Shown here one piece after another: positions 1 through 20,800 of a stretch of DNA of 64,000 nucleotides (within the stretch, counting starts at the first letter, position 1; each line of letters starts with the position of its first letter). Source of the stretch: Pleodorina starrii (lineage: Eukaryota > Chlorophyta > Chlorophyceae > Chlamydomonadales > Volvocaceae). The notes under the pieces were generated by a model. It did not search any database, was not told the origin of the DNA, and was given only the letters and a program-made list of their open reading frames with translations. The position numbers were made by a program, and so were the translations under genes. The stretch covers positions 250,501-314,500 of the forward strand of contig BRXU01000016.1 of assembly GCA_030267565.1 (NCBI GenBank), read 5' to 3'.

Positions 1-2424
1 CGACCAGCCAGCCAGTTGCTGGGGTAGCGCGCTCCGCGCTCCTTCCGCTGCGTTTCAGGCTGGTGACCCGCGGGCCACGTCCCCCGCTCCGGGCGCTCCG
101 CACCCACGAAGGCGGGCCGCCTGCCCGCGACTTCCTCCCTATCTCTACCTTATTATTAACTTTATGTAATTAATTAATTAATTATTAAATATTTAATATC
201 TATTATTACTAATAATTAACAAATTAAATATTTAATATTTATTATTACTTATTTATTTATTTTTCTCTCCGACTCCCTCCCTATCTTTCTTCCCTCTCCT
301 CCTCCAGACCCACACATGCCCCACCGAGCACGCACCCGCCGTCGTCAGCAGGTCCGCCAGGCACAGGTCCGCGAACAACTCCAGGCCGCTGTTGTCAAGC
401 ACGATATCCACCCGCACCACCTCGCCGCCGCCGCCGCCGCCAGCTTCCGCTGCGCGCCTCCTGACACGCAGCGCCTCCATCGCCGCCCACACCGCAGCGC
501 TGTCGTCCACGATGACCCGCGACGGCGCCGCCGCCGCCGCGACGGCGGCGGCTGTTGTGCCGCCGCCGGCACCGTCCCGATCCAACGACGCCGACGGTGG
601 CGGCGTTGCCGCCAGCGCCGTAGCGTCCAGCCCCGCCGCATTGACCAAGAGGGACAGGTCGGCCTTGTTCCCCCACAGGGCCATGGACAGCCCGGCCAGC
701 GCCGCCGCCTGCGCCGCCGCTGACGGCGCCTCTTGTGCTGCGCCCGGCGCCGCCGCCGCCGGCGGTGACGGCGGCGGCGGCGGCCGCTGGTCCTGTTGAT
801 GGTCGGCGTGGAGGGCGCGGCGCAGGAGCTCCACTTCCGACGCCAGGTCGGCAGCGGCGGCGGCGGACTTGGCCCAGGCGGCGGCCTTCTGGCGGCTGAA
901 TGGGTCCATACCCGCGAGCCGGGGCTGACGCTGCGGGTTGGTTCGTTGATATCGGTTGGTCAGTTTCGGTTGTCAGTTTCCGATTGCTCCGTTGGTTGGT
1001 TGGGGGTTGGTTTATTGGTCGGCTGGCTGTCAAAGGCTCGCAACGAACGAAGTGCAACGAGGCCCTCGGAGGCGAGCTATATTCCACGGGTGGCAACTAT
1101 CCTGAACGGCTCCCACCAATGGCCCAACCGACCAACCGACCAACCGACCAACCGACCAACCGCACGCCCCGCACTTGCACTCCTCGACACATCCGCTCCG
1201 CGTGCAGGCGGATGGCGGCCCCCCGGGTTTAGGACCCAGTACAGCGCGGCAACCAGCAACTCCCAACCGGCGCAAGTACGGCAGATGGCGCCCCGGCTTG
1301 CCTGCAGCGCCGCGTGTACGGCGCCGTACATGTAACACTCGACCAGCAGCCACGGCAACCCTAGCCAGGTGGGTCTTGTCGCGGCTGGAGGCGCCCCCTC
1401 CGACCCCTGCTGCTGCTGCTGCTGCTGTGGTTGTTCTTGTTGTTGCTGCTGCAGTTGACGCGACACGGCCAGCTCCACGCACGCGTTGGCCGACTCCAGC
1501 AGCACCTGCCACGCGGCCCCCCAACAAACAACAACAACAACAGACCAACGCACCGCCAGCATTCGACAGACAGGCAGGCGCAGACCGTCCGATGGATGCG
1601 AAAGGAAACGGACGATGCGGAAGGAGCAGCACTTGCCGCCGTAACGCAGCTGTCAGGGGGTGTCAGATTGGAGGTTTGAGGGCTCCCATGGCCACACCCT
1701 AAACACTCTGCCCCACCCGCTCCCCAGAGCGCACCGACCGGCCGCTGTGTGCTCGCGATGCGCACCTGCGTCTGCTCCGGCGCGCCCGGTAGGTGCAGCG
1801 GCTCCAGGGGGGCGTCCTCCAGGATCGCCCGCCGCAGCCGCCCCAGTTCCTCCAAACCGGCGGCAGCCTGCAACGCCCACAAACAAACACCGGTGCGCCA
1901 GCCAGCCAGCCAGCCAGCCCGGGGACCGTGTGAACCCAGGATTCCGCAGAAGGGAAAAAAGAAACGCTGCGCTGTCAATTCTGTGAGTTGAGTTGCCGTA
2001 CAAGGAAGAAAAGAACACCCTGCGCTATATCAATTTGCTACGGAATGTGTGTGTGTGTGTGTCGAGTGTGTGTGTGTGTGTGTGTGTATCTGTGCGATCG
2101 ATTGTGTGCGCTATCGAATCGGCGGCGTTTGCCCGGTGGTCCCACCTGCGCGGCGGCCGCCTCGTCCCAGCCCTCCGCCGCGGCACGCGCCGCCGCCTCC
2201 GCCTCCACATCCCGGATCGTAGACTCCAAGATGGCTGGCAGGCGCGAGGTGATGGTGGCGTGCGCGAAGGAGCCGGTTTCGGAGCCCACGAGCGGTGCGT
2301 ACGGCGGCGGCGGCAGACCTCCAGCGGCGCCGGCGGCGCGCAGCCGCGCGGGCATGCCCGCGGGCCCAGCTTGCGCCTCTGCTTGTGCCGCAGCCGCTGC
2401 CGCTGCCGCTGCTGACGTCAGCAT
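1..2424 (-). CDS. ARMT1: ARMT1/DUF89-type damage-control phosphatase (3' end outside window)
   Basis: Family members are metal-dependent phosphatases of damaged or reactive phosphometabolites, also described as protein-glutamate O-methyltransferase. Four exons join in phase 0 on the minus strand: 2424-2146, 1867-1766, 1505-1302 and 924-336 (930-336 is equally possible). The last ends at donor GTGCGT with one base over, so the gene runs past position 1. Family motifs appear in order: PYAPLVGSETGSFAHATI and RLPAIL near the N-terminus, PWLLVECYMYGAV, then MDPFSRQKA, LWGNKADLSLL, and the conserved DIVLDNSGLELFADLCLADLL. A glutamine run encoded by CAG/CAA repeats interrupts exon 3. Intron 3 seems to use a GC donor (GCAAGC). 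The start was placed at the ATG at 2424; the frame stays open upstream to 2703, so the N-terminus is uncertain. Positions 1-335 are intron with no recognised exon. The family call is firm; the biochemical activity is not deducible here. Confidence 0.82.
143..263. other. AT-rich island in ARMT1 intron
   Basis: About 120 bp consisting almost only of A and T (TAAT/TTAT runs, ATTTAATA motifs), surrounded by very GC-rich sequence. It lies in the intron after the last visible ARMT1 exon. No coding potential or RNA gene is seen in it. Confidence 0.7.
2046..2088. repeat. (TG)n dinucleotide repeat
   Basis: Two TG runs separated by a short CGAG interruption, in intron 1 of the ARMT1 gene. An ordinary microsatellite. 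Confidence 0.85.
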
Positions 2425-3739
2425 TCTTCGCCCAGGCCGGTCAGCGAAGTTGGAGGTGGAGGCTGCCGGTGGCGGATGGCGGGAAGGCGGCAGCGGTGGT
2501 GAGCCGCGCCGCAGGAGGCGGGTGGAGGGCTGCGCAGGGGCTGGCGCACAGGACGGGAGGCGAGCGGGCGCGGGGGTGCGGCGCCGGGCAACAACTGTTG
2601 CTGCTGCTGGTAATGCGGTAGCGGGAGTAGCAGCGGTAGCGGGGGGTGAAGGCGCTGGACTGGCTGGTGGAATGCGCCAAGAGGTGGACGCTGTGGGGGA
2701 CACGCAGCGGACCTGCGGAGGGGCCGAGGGAGAGGCCAGGGCGGGGATCGGCGTAAGTCTGGAGCTGGAAAGCAGCGGCAGGGCGTGTTTTCTTCGGGCA
2801 ATAGGAGGTGCGAGCGTGTGTATGGACTGGTACCAAAACGCGTGGTGTGTAAGGCGTAGCAGCGGGGGGCGGTTTTGCGGTTGTCAGTTGGCCCGGTTGT
2901 GAAGCTGGGAAGGGCTGCTGCTTGTGAGGACTTGTGGTGGGTTATCTTGGTTTGATGCGCCTGTGCCGCCGGAGAGGAATGGCGTGCAGGGCATTTTGGG
3001 ACCTGTTGTGGGTTTCGTAGCATGGGGCCGCACTGTGCGCTGCAAGGGAGGCGGGCGGGGGCCCACGGGGGTGCGGTAGGCTTGGCGCCATCCCGCCGGC
3101 GGTTTCCCGACTGGCACGGAAGTCAGGCACTGCTCGAGGTAATGTGTTGTGGAGAATGTATTCCTGTAAGTTATTACTTCAAGTGTCCTAAGAAATGACC
3201 GAGGAGGGCCCCCGACGCCGGCGTGGGGGCATCTGGCGTGGGGGCCCGGGGGTCGGGCCCTAGTCCCGGTAGGTCTAAAGTGCTCTTGTAGCAAGTGCAT
3301 CCTCAGTGAAGTAGACCCCGGGACTTCATGGCAACTCGTGTCGACTGACAACACTCAAATCTATCGAGTGTGTCGAGTCAGAGTTACCTGCGCTGTCCTC
3401 CAGGCCATTCGGTCGGCGTAACGTCTACCGTGCAAGCGACGCGACAATCAAAGGTGTCGCGGCAGTGTCAATGTTCATTACGGTAACCACGTAGTTGGCT
3501 TCCGAAATCGCACCAGGATGTGGATGTGGGTTAGAAAAAGCTGATGGGGGCCCGTGGCCGTACAACGTACAACCAGGTTTTTAAGCCATCTGAAGCACCA
3601 TCGTTCTACAATGCAGTTTTTCTACTGAGCACCATCACTCCTCACTGCTGTGTTTTTTTGAGTGAACATTCGCAACCCAGAGTTTCCTTCAAACGAACCG
3701 TGTTTTGCGTTACACGACCTTTGTTAAGGTGTCGCTGCG
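2425..3739. other. Divergent intergenic region between ARMT1 and EAF
   Basis: About 1.3 kb between the ARMT1 start (minus) and the EAF start (plus). It must hold both promoters and both 5' leaders. No convincing TATA box, exon or RNA gene was found. Open frames here in several phases have no recognisable domain and are treated as by-products of high GC. Confidence 0.5.
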
Positions 3740-5964
3740 ATGGCGACACAGGTAGCCCTGCCATCTCCCAACGTTGAGTACACGCTGACACTTGGGGGAA
3801 GCTTCGCACCTGAGCCTGGAGAGGAAGTGGAGGCATCGTACGCAGCGCTCCGCTATGACTTCCGCCCGGCCAGCGCAGATATGGAGCAGCCAGGCGTTCT
3901 GTTGCTTGGCAAAGACAACAGGGTGCGTCGTGGACGCCTCTGGGCCAGGTCTCAAGTTCGGGTGTGGTACAGCATGCTTTTGCTAGCGACGTTCTGGACG
4001 CTGTTGCTTGTCGATGCCCCCTCATTTAAAAATACACGCCTTTATAGTTTCTCAAATCTTTAATACCTGTTGCGAGCGTTTTGGACTCCCCGGTTTCCCC
4101 ACGTACCCCACAGGCTGCCGCTCCCAAACCCTTCCTGACGGGTCCAGTCTGTGTTCACGGCCAGTTGACCGCCCTCTGACTGCACACTGCGCGCATGCCA
4201 TGGCTAGGTACCTTCCCAACGATGCCCCGTCCACGGCCTCCCGCGCACTGCCTTGCCTCGGCGCTCGAAGCGAAACGCCTTGTCCCCCTTGCCGTCTCTC
4301 CGCGCGCGTACAACAGGTTTCCGTATATCTAAACAATTCGGCAACGTGCGACTTGGACGTCCTGCTGGCCGGCAAGTACGAGCCTTACGCGGGCGGTGGC
4401 CACCCGACCAGCACGTCGCAAGGCCGAGATTGCCTGGACTGCGTCGCGCTGTTCGACCCCACGACCGGGACCTTCCGCTTGGAAACGCTCCTCGGGCAGT
4501 ACAACACCAAGTGAGTACCGCAGTGCGGAAGCGCAGCAACAGCCACTGCTGCAAGTTATTCTGGCGCGTCTCAGGCGTGTGGAAAAGAGGAGGACAGCCT
4601 AACGCAACCTTGGCTGGGTGATGGTCGCGTCGCCACCAGGCTTTTGTAGCCGCTCTGCGCCCGACTCAGCTCAACCTCAGCCGCCCGCCGCAACCCACAT
4701 CACCCCGGCTCGCTCCCGCCTGCGCCTACCGACATAGCTCTTCCCCTTCCCCTTCCACTCACGATGGTACTTCCTGTTTCCGGTCTGCCGTGTACCGGTC
4801 TGTCGTGTACCACAAAACAGGCACGTTCGCGACGCACCGCCGTACCGAGCCCCCGTCGAGGAGCGCGCGGACCTCTCTCCCGGGACCTCAGCCTCCGCGG
4901 GTCCAGGGCCGTCCATGTCCCCGCCGGGAGGCGTGCAGGCGGCGCAACGCCGCAGCCCACTGGGCTCCGACGACGCCGTCCAAGCCGCAGTGCACCTGCA
5001 TCAACAACAGCCCCACGCCGGCCAGGCCCACGACCGATACGGCAGCGGTGGTGCCGCTAGCACGGCCGCAGCCGCGCGAAACAGCAAGCCACCGCGGCCC
5101 CCGGGCGTTGGCGCCGCGGGCCGGTCCACGGCGGCGGCGGGAGGCGGTGGCGCCCAGGCCAAGAAGCGCCAGCGGGACGCCGCGGCGGCGGCCGCCGGAG
5201 GAGCTGCCGCGTCGCCGTCGGGGGCCGCAGCGAAGAAGAGCAGGCTCTCCAAGTCGTCGGTCGCTGGAGCGCAGGAGCAGGGGCGGGGCCAGGCGAAGCG
5301 TGGCGCGGCCAAGGCGGACGCGGCGAAGGCGCGGCAGCAGGCAGCGGGAGCGGCGGAGGCTGCGCAAGAGCAGGCGAAGGACCGTGGGCAGGCGGCGGCA
5401 GCGGCGGCGGCGGCGGCCGCTGCTACGGCGGCGGCTGTAGCAGGGTCCGGCGGCGGCGGTGACGGCGAGGATGACGTTGACGCGGAGCTGATGGACGCGT
5501 TCGACGCATTCGACGACGCTGACCTGGGCGACGGGGCCGAGGCCGCTGAGGCGACGGACGCGGACGTGGGGAGAGAGGCGGGGGCTGACGTCAGTGTGTC
5601 CGCGGCGGCGGCCGCGCCGATCGCGGAGGCAGCTGCTGCGGCCGCGCCGCCGCCGCCGCCGGCTGCGGCCTCACCTGCCGTGGGCGTCGCTGCGGTCGCG
5701 ATGGTGGCACCGACACCCACGGCGGCGTTTGAGGTTGCGCACGAAGAGGAGGTGGAGGAGGAGGCTGAGGAGGAGCCGTCGCAGCAGCACAGCCACCACC
5801 ACCATCAACAGCAGCAGCAGCAGCAGCAGCCGGAGCCTGTGGCGGTGCTTCCATCGCCGCCTCCGGCCGCACGGCTGGTGGTGGAGGAGTTGGACGAGGA
5901 CGATGGGTATGGGTACGGAGCCGAGGAGGAGTACGGCATGGGGCTGGGGATAGAGTACTTTTAG
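3740..5964 (+). CDS. EAF: ELL-associated factor (EAF) homologue
   Basis: EAF proteins partner with ELL and stimulate RNA polymerase II elongation. Three exons join cleanly: 3740-3922 (phase 0), 4317-4510 (two bases over) and 4821-5964, giving 506 residues. Residues about 10-125 match the EAF N-terminal domain: YTLTLGGSF, ASYAALRYDFRPAS, then VSVYLNN and DCVALFDPTTGTFRLETLLG across the first splice junction. The third exon is the disordered, alanine-rich transactivation-type tail, with lysine/arginine patches, an acidic stretch, GEDDVDAELMDAFDAFDDADL (about residues 345-365), a histidine-glutamine run and an acidic end finishing IEYF. Acceptor 4820 was chosen because it restores codon AAG and avoids the in-frame TAG at 4735-4737. 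Long animal EAFs also have a Ser/Asp/Glu-rich tail. The call rests on the N-terminal domain. Confidence 0.85.
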
Positions 5965-6615
5965 CGTCGTGTTGTGGGCGATGCGGTGGGGGCGGCGGCT
6001 GTCTGGCGAGGTGGTGGATGGTGGAATGGACGGGGTGAGCAGGCCCTTGTACTGGGTTAAGTGTTGTTATTACCGACCATTATTACCGAATGAGAGGTAG
6101 AGTGTGTACTAGGCCAGGATGCCGCGAAACGTCGGCATCATACGCATTCATGCATTACCGCGCACGCAGCAGTGCGTCACGCAGTGCACGGGTCGGGCGT
6201 CCCGTGGCGGCAGCGAGGAGCAGTACAGACAGTTGCAGTTGTACGGCGCAGGTTGTGCGCTCTTTCCTGCGAGAGGCACAGTGTTAGGGTAGGCATAGTT
6301 GAGATTTCGCACCCGCCACACACACGGACTTTACCGTGTACGGGTGCGCTTTGCCGTTTCGCCCAAGGGGCCGGCGCTCGACTTCTAATAGGGATATATG
6401 AATAGTTTTCTGTAAAGTGGTTTCTTGCTATACGGAGAAGCCTACATGTAACAAATACCGCAAGAACTCTTGACAGCTGACGTGCAAGCGTTTGACCCAC
6501 GATGTCGTCAGACGCCCGGTAGAGCATGGCAGAGGGCGTCAAGTGTAACGTGTAAACGCCTCACGGAGCATCGGACGTGGATCATCTACTAATTGCTGTT
6601 GCGAGTCTATTCAAG
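5965..6615 (+). other. EAF 3' region and upstream region of the ArfGAP gene
   Basis: About 650 bp between two genes in the same orientation. It holds the EAF 3' untranslated region, two TGTAA motifs and the short promoter region of the next gene. No other feature was seen. Confidence 0.55.
6411..6451 (+). terminator. Probable polyadenylation signals (TGTAA) of EAF
   Basis: TGTAA occurs at 6411-6415 and again at 6447-6451, about 450-490 nt after the EAF stop. TGTAA is the usual poly(A) signal in volvocine algae; which copy is used cannot be told. Confidence 0.5.
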
Positions 6616-15796
<9,181 letters not shown>

Positions 15797-16019
15797 GGGC
15801 GTGCTGCTGCTGCGGCGGCGGCGGCGGCGCCTGCAGCCCTGTCGACCCGCGCCTATCGCTTTTGGGTCGGGAGGAGGAGGGTGGGCAACCCAGCGCGCGT
15901 GAGAATGGGCAACCTGATGTGTCGGGGCTCGGGGGTGGTACCGGTATCGGGAAGAGAAGATCCTGCCGCATTCCATGCTCGTGCCATCATCGTAAGTGCA
16001 CAGCTCTCTCTCTCTCTCG

Positions 16020-16024
16020 TGTAA
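16020..16024 (+). terminator. Probable poly(A) signal of the ArfGAP gene
   Basis: TGTAA lies about 224 nt after the stop, the expected distance for a volvocine algal transcript. Confidence 0.55.
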
Positions 16025-16223
16025 ACAAATGGGGCTTTCTCCGGGGGACGGACAGGCCCTGTGTATCCTCGGATGTTGCCATGTTGACATTTCTGTCGCG
16101 GCAGCGGTGTTTGTTTGTTTGTTTGTCCGTGAATTGCAACGGTAGCCGGAGCCCCGCCCTGGGCAGGCTTTGCGTGCGGACGACGGCGAGGGGAGCAGCC
16201 GGCAAGGTGGTGGTGGTGGTGTT

Positions 16224-16268
16224 GGGTAAAAAAGAAGATAGGGAGGGAGTGCGCCGGCGCCGCCGCAG
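16224..16268 (-). repeat. Copy of dispersed intron-end element (reverse)
   Basis: The 17 bases GGGTAAAAAAGAAGATA at 16224-16240 are the exact reverse complement of 54830-54846 in the phosphoesterase gene, followed by a GCAGCGATACC part. Same family as the copies near 23049, 26634, 29137, 46672 and 54783. Confidence 0.6.
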
Positions 16269-17600
16269 CGATACCGTAAGGCGCACGGCGTGCATCAGGG
16301 CATGCTCGTGTGCAGCCCGCGCAGGGTGCGGCGGTTTGGTTTCGGGGCGATTCGTGAACGACACGGACCCAGGGGTCATCGAACACGGACCCACGGGTCA
16401 GTGATACATAAGTGTGATCGAAGGTCGTCGGCCGTTGAGAAGGGCGCTGCGCCGTGGTGTGCGAGGTTAGGCGGGCGGGATGCCGGGCGGACCCCGCGAG
16501 GCGAAGCTATGGAGGGGGATTAAATACGGTGCGGTAGGGGGGAATGACGCGGGAGGCGGAATTTGCGCCTCCGCGGACCTCTTCTTACATCGGGTGCTCC
16601 CGGCGATGCAGATCACTGCGCAGTCGGTTTGCTCACCCCAATCTGCGCATGTTCGGGCGCCCCCCCCCCTCCGCAGTGACCAAAGAAGCTTTCACCGCGT
16701 CCTTCACTGCGCTTTCGACGAATGTTTGAAGCTAAGCATCCCCCCTGGTCATAATGTGCTGCCGGACACCACCGCGCTTAATGGTTACACGCGGCGGCTA
16801 CGTGGGGCCACGTACGGTAAGGCCTCATCACGGGGCGACTGCCGTGTCGGGCATCTACTATCTATGTGTCAAAAGTACGCGAGATAAGCCAAGTTTGGGG
16901 AAAAAAAGGCGGTTCGCCGCCGAATGCACTCCTTAACAGGCTCCCCAAGCACCTACCGAAAGTAACGAATCATACGGCCACGGTGACATCTAGTACTACG
17001 TATGGCCACCGTATGGCCACAGTAACAAGTACTACTACTACCAGTACTACGAACGAGGACGCCAGCGCAGGGGTGGCTAGGATGAACACGGGACAGCCGG
17101 CCTTAGAACCGGTCAAACGAAACACCTCGAGTCAAACTCACCGGACGGCCAGCTTTAAGCAGCCCGAGCCCGCCGGAACATTCGAGACCTAGAACGACCG
17201 CGACGGATACCAGAAATGTGCACGGTGTGCTGATACTGCTGGTGCTGCCGGCCGGGGAGGAGCGGACAGGCGAAATTGCCTTTTTGTGTTGTACCCCCTG
17301 GCGCTGCGTTTGTGCTCGCGCCGTGTAGCCGGTCCGCGCCCTCATCCCTTTCCTCCCAAGCCATAACGACGCCTAAACATTACGACAAACACGAGCGTTA
17401 ACGAGCAGGAGTGCCCCGATCAGCGGTCACCACAGCGGCTGATTCGCCGTACGTGTCGTGCAGCTCAACGTTCGTACACCACTCCTTTTACACACACACA
17501 GCCAACGACGCGCTGCCGCCAAGCCTAGCGCGTTGCACGCACGAGCTTGTCTACCGGTACATGCCGGCCTATGCTCCGAGAAGATTTTACTAAGATATTT

Positions 17601-17605
17601 TTACA
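17601..17605 (-). terminator. Probable poly(A) signal of the fasciclin gene
   Basis: TTACA on the plus strand reads TGTAA on the minus strand, about 255 nt after the fasciclin stop codon. Confidence 0.5.
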
Positions 17606-17857
17606 GACACCGCCAGAACGCGCAGCAACGCCGCCGCCACAATAAACAAAGCCCAAAGCAGCTCCAGGTGCGGGAACAACATGTGGTAAACACCTCCTGG
17701 ATGTCGAATGCCCCTTCGAAAGGCCCATCAGGCTTCAGGCAACCCGCAGCGGCAGGAGGTGAGTGCCCCCGGGGTGAGCGCTCCCCGGGGAGGAAGATCG
17801 CCAGTCCACAGCTTTGCAGCGTGAGGAGCAGACCGCAGAGGGCACCTCGATGGTCTT

Positions 17858-20800
17858 TCATCTCGTGGGGTCGCAGGCCCTGAATATGCAGGGCGGCCTG
17901 GGCGGCCTGGGCGGCGACGGCGGCGACGGCGGCGACGGCGGCTTATTTGGACGTCGTGGCCGGAGTTCCGTGAGGATCGGCCTACTCGGCAGTAGAAACG
18001 ATACCGGCAGTCCGGGCTTCTGGGGCGGCGGCGGTTTGGCGTCTGTGGGAATGAAGGGCTTGGAAGGCACCCGTGGCGGCGGCGGTGAGGGCCACTTGGC
18101 GTCTATGGGGGTGTTGGGCTTCAGCTGGGGCGGCGGTGGCAGCTTGGAATCTGAAGGCGCGAGGGGCTTGAGGCTGGGCTTTTGAGGCCACAGGGGCTTG
18201 GAAGGCACCCGTGGCGGCGGCGGTGAGGGCCACTTGGAGTCTATGGGGGTGTTGGGCTTCAGCTGGGGCGGCGGTGGCAGCTTGGAATCTGAAGGCGCGA
18301 GGGGCTTGAGGCTGGGCTTTTGAGGCCACAGGGGCTTGGAAGGCACCCGTGGTGGCGGCGGCGAGGGCCACTTGAGGTCAATGGGGGTGTTGGGCTTCAA
18401 CTGGGGCGGCGGTGGCAGCTTGGAATCTGTAGGCGCGAGGGGCTTGAGGCTGGGCTTTTGAGGCCACAGGGGCTTGGAGGGCACTCGTGGCGGCGGCCGT
18501 TTTGGGTCGATAGGGATATGGGGCTTCAAGATGATGGGAGGAGGTGGCGGCGGCGGCTTGGATTTCGGCGGCGGCGGCGGCGGTGGCGGCGGTATCTTGA
18601 GCTTTGGCGGCGGCGGCGGCGGTGGGGGCGGCGGTGTCTTGAGCTTTGGCGGCGGCGGCGGTGGGGGCGGCGGTGTCTTGAGCTTTGGCGGCGGCGGCGG
18701 TGGGGGCGGCGGTGTCTTGAGCTTTGGCGGCGGCGGCGGTGGGGGCGGCGGCGGCTTCGATTTCGGTGGCGGCGGTGGGGGCGGCTTGGCGAGCGTGATC
18801 GGCGGAGGCGGAGGCGGCCATTTCTTAAACTTCGGCGGTGGCGGCGGCGGCGGCGACGGCGGCCGGCGCGGCTTTAGGAACACGGGGAGGGGTGGGCGGG
18901 GCGGGCGAGGCGGCTGGAACTTCCAAGGAAACGGCCAGGGGATCGGGATGTAGACCAGTACGATATCGATGATGTGGATGATCACCTGTTGAGGATGGGG
19001 AACGGTGGAGGAGGCAGCCGGGTTGAGGAAACGACCGGGCCGGGGTCGAGCGGCGCAGCCTGGCGAATCTCAGAACACGGGATTCGCTCGTTCCTGTCTG
19101 GGTAGGCTCGTGCTGCCTGTCCTGGGCGTCTTTTCCCTTGGCCTCTACTTCAGTGCAAGGCCAGCCACCCAGCCACCCAGCCACCCAGCCACCCAGCCAC
19201 CCAGAACCCAGCCACCCGGCTCGCCAGCACCTATAGGGCGCAGTCCCTCACCCAACAGGCCCACTTGCCGAGCCCACCGAGCAGCCCATCCCACCCACCC
19301 ACACCCACCCACCCACACCCACCTGCTCCCCCGCCCGGATATCAGCGGCCAGCGTTGCCCCCTTGCTCCCCCCGGAGTCAAGCACGAGTGAACCGTCGTC
19401 CAGCCTGGGGTTCGGTTGGGCGGGGTGTGAACAGGTGGGTGGGTGGGTGGGTGGGTGCGGGAGGCAGGCGAGCAGGTGCGGCTCGGGGGCGGGGTGGGGG
19501 CGATGTAGGTGGTGGTGGTGGTGGTGTGTGTGTGTGTGGGGGGGGGGGGGGCTGCCGCAGGAGCAGTTCACGCCATGATATCAGGGCCAACGGCTGATCT
19601 GCGGACCACCAGCTGCTTGGTCAACGGTTTACGGAGTCAGGCTCACCTCCCCTATTTACACACCTCCCGCTGCGCATCGCACCAATCTACCAGCCACCCA
19701 GCCACCCACCCATTCCACACCCCCACTCCGGCGTTGTTTGCGCTGGGCTTTCCATCTGTTTGATAACCCGACCCACCGCCCCCCACCCCGCCCTACCTCT
19801 GCACTCGCAGCACTCCCAGGTCCGGCGGCAGCAGCGTTTCGAAATCCGCCGGGGCCTCTGCGGGGAAGTCCGCGGCTGCCAGTGCGTCCGCCAGCACGTG
19901 GCCCCGCAGCAGCGCCACCACATCGGTGGCCGGGTCGCCCGCCGCGTCCCGGGCGGCAAAGAACCTGGTCCAGGCCTGTGGGGTCAAGGAGGCGTGGCGG
20001 GCGGGTTGGGTTGATGCGGGTAGACCTGTCGGGTCACGGATCCGTGCAGACGGGTTATGCAGGCAGGCAGGGACAGGCAGGGGCCAAGTGGCAGCTGGAC
20101 AGGTGGGGGCGCAGAGGATGGTTGATCGGTGCTGAGCAGCAGCAACAGTTAGACTACCGAATCATCTAACCGTAATCTAACGACCATAAAAGGGGGCAAC
20201 ACGATGATGGCGCTGTGTGCCGTGTGACTGTGGGTGGGCGGCAAACGCTGCCTGGTAGCCTTGCCGGCACGGATAACGCGACAGGAAACGGTTGGCCGGG
20301 GCAGTGAGAATCTGAGAAAGGGGGGCATTACGGTCGTGTACCTGGTCGGTGGGGAGGAAGAGGGTGCGTGGTGGCAGCTCAGCTTCCGGGCAGCTGTCGC
20401 CGGGCGCGCATCCCAGCAGCCATTCGCGGTAGTCGCCGGGGGCTTGCTTGATGAGCTGGTAGGAGGTGGAGAGCTCGCGGCAGGCGGCGGCGGCTTCCAG
20501 GATGGTGGAGGCGCCTGATTTGGCAAGGTCCGCGCAGGTCTGCGACTGGGCGCCGATTGCGCCTGCGTGACGGAGAAAATGGAGCGTGGGCAAAGTGCGC
20601 GCGAGCGGGGGTTGATGAATCACAACGAGAAGGGTGCATTTAGAATTTAAAGTAATTGATTTTAATGTGCAGAGTGGATGGACTTGATTTGCATCGTAAA
20701 GGGTATTCCTGTAAGAAAAGGCGGCATTCGACGGCCCGACAATTTGCGCATCTTTCGGCGGGCCGAGACTGTTCTGATCTGCAGCGAGGTCAGTGCGAGG

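Larger units (their letters stand above)
15797..17857. other. Convergent intergenic region
   Basis: About 2 kb between the stop codons of the ArfGAP gene (+) and the fasciclin gene (-). It contains both 3' untranslated regions with TGTAA signals, one copy of the dispersed intron-end element, two copies of the GACCC palindromic motif (16366-16400), and a TACTAC-rich stretch near 16990-17050. No gene was recognised. Confidence 0.55.

Noticed and set aside
253..330. Coding continuation of ARMT1 beyond 336 (VGHVWVWRRR...)
   Set aside because: A consensus donor GTGCGT at 335-330 precedes it, and the following residues do not match the family.
18474..18953. Plus-strand glycine-rich protein of 159 codons
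   Set aside because: Complement of the proline-rich tail. The minus strand joins in phase to a signal peptide and FAS1 domain, which is far stronger evidence.
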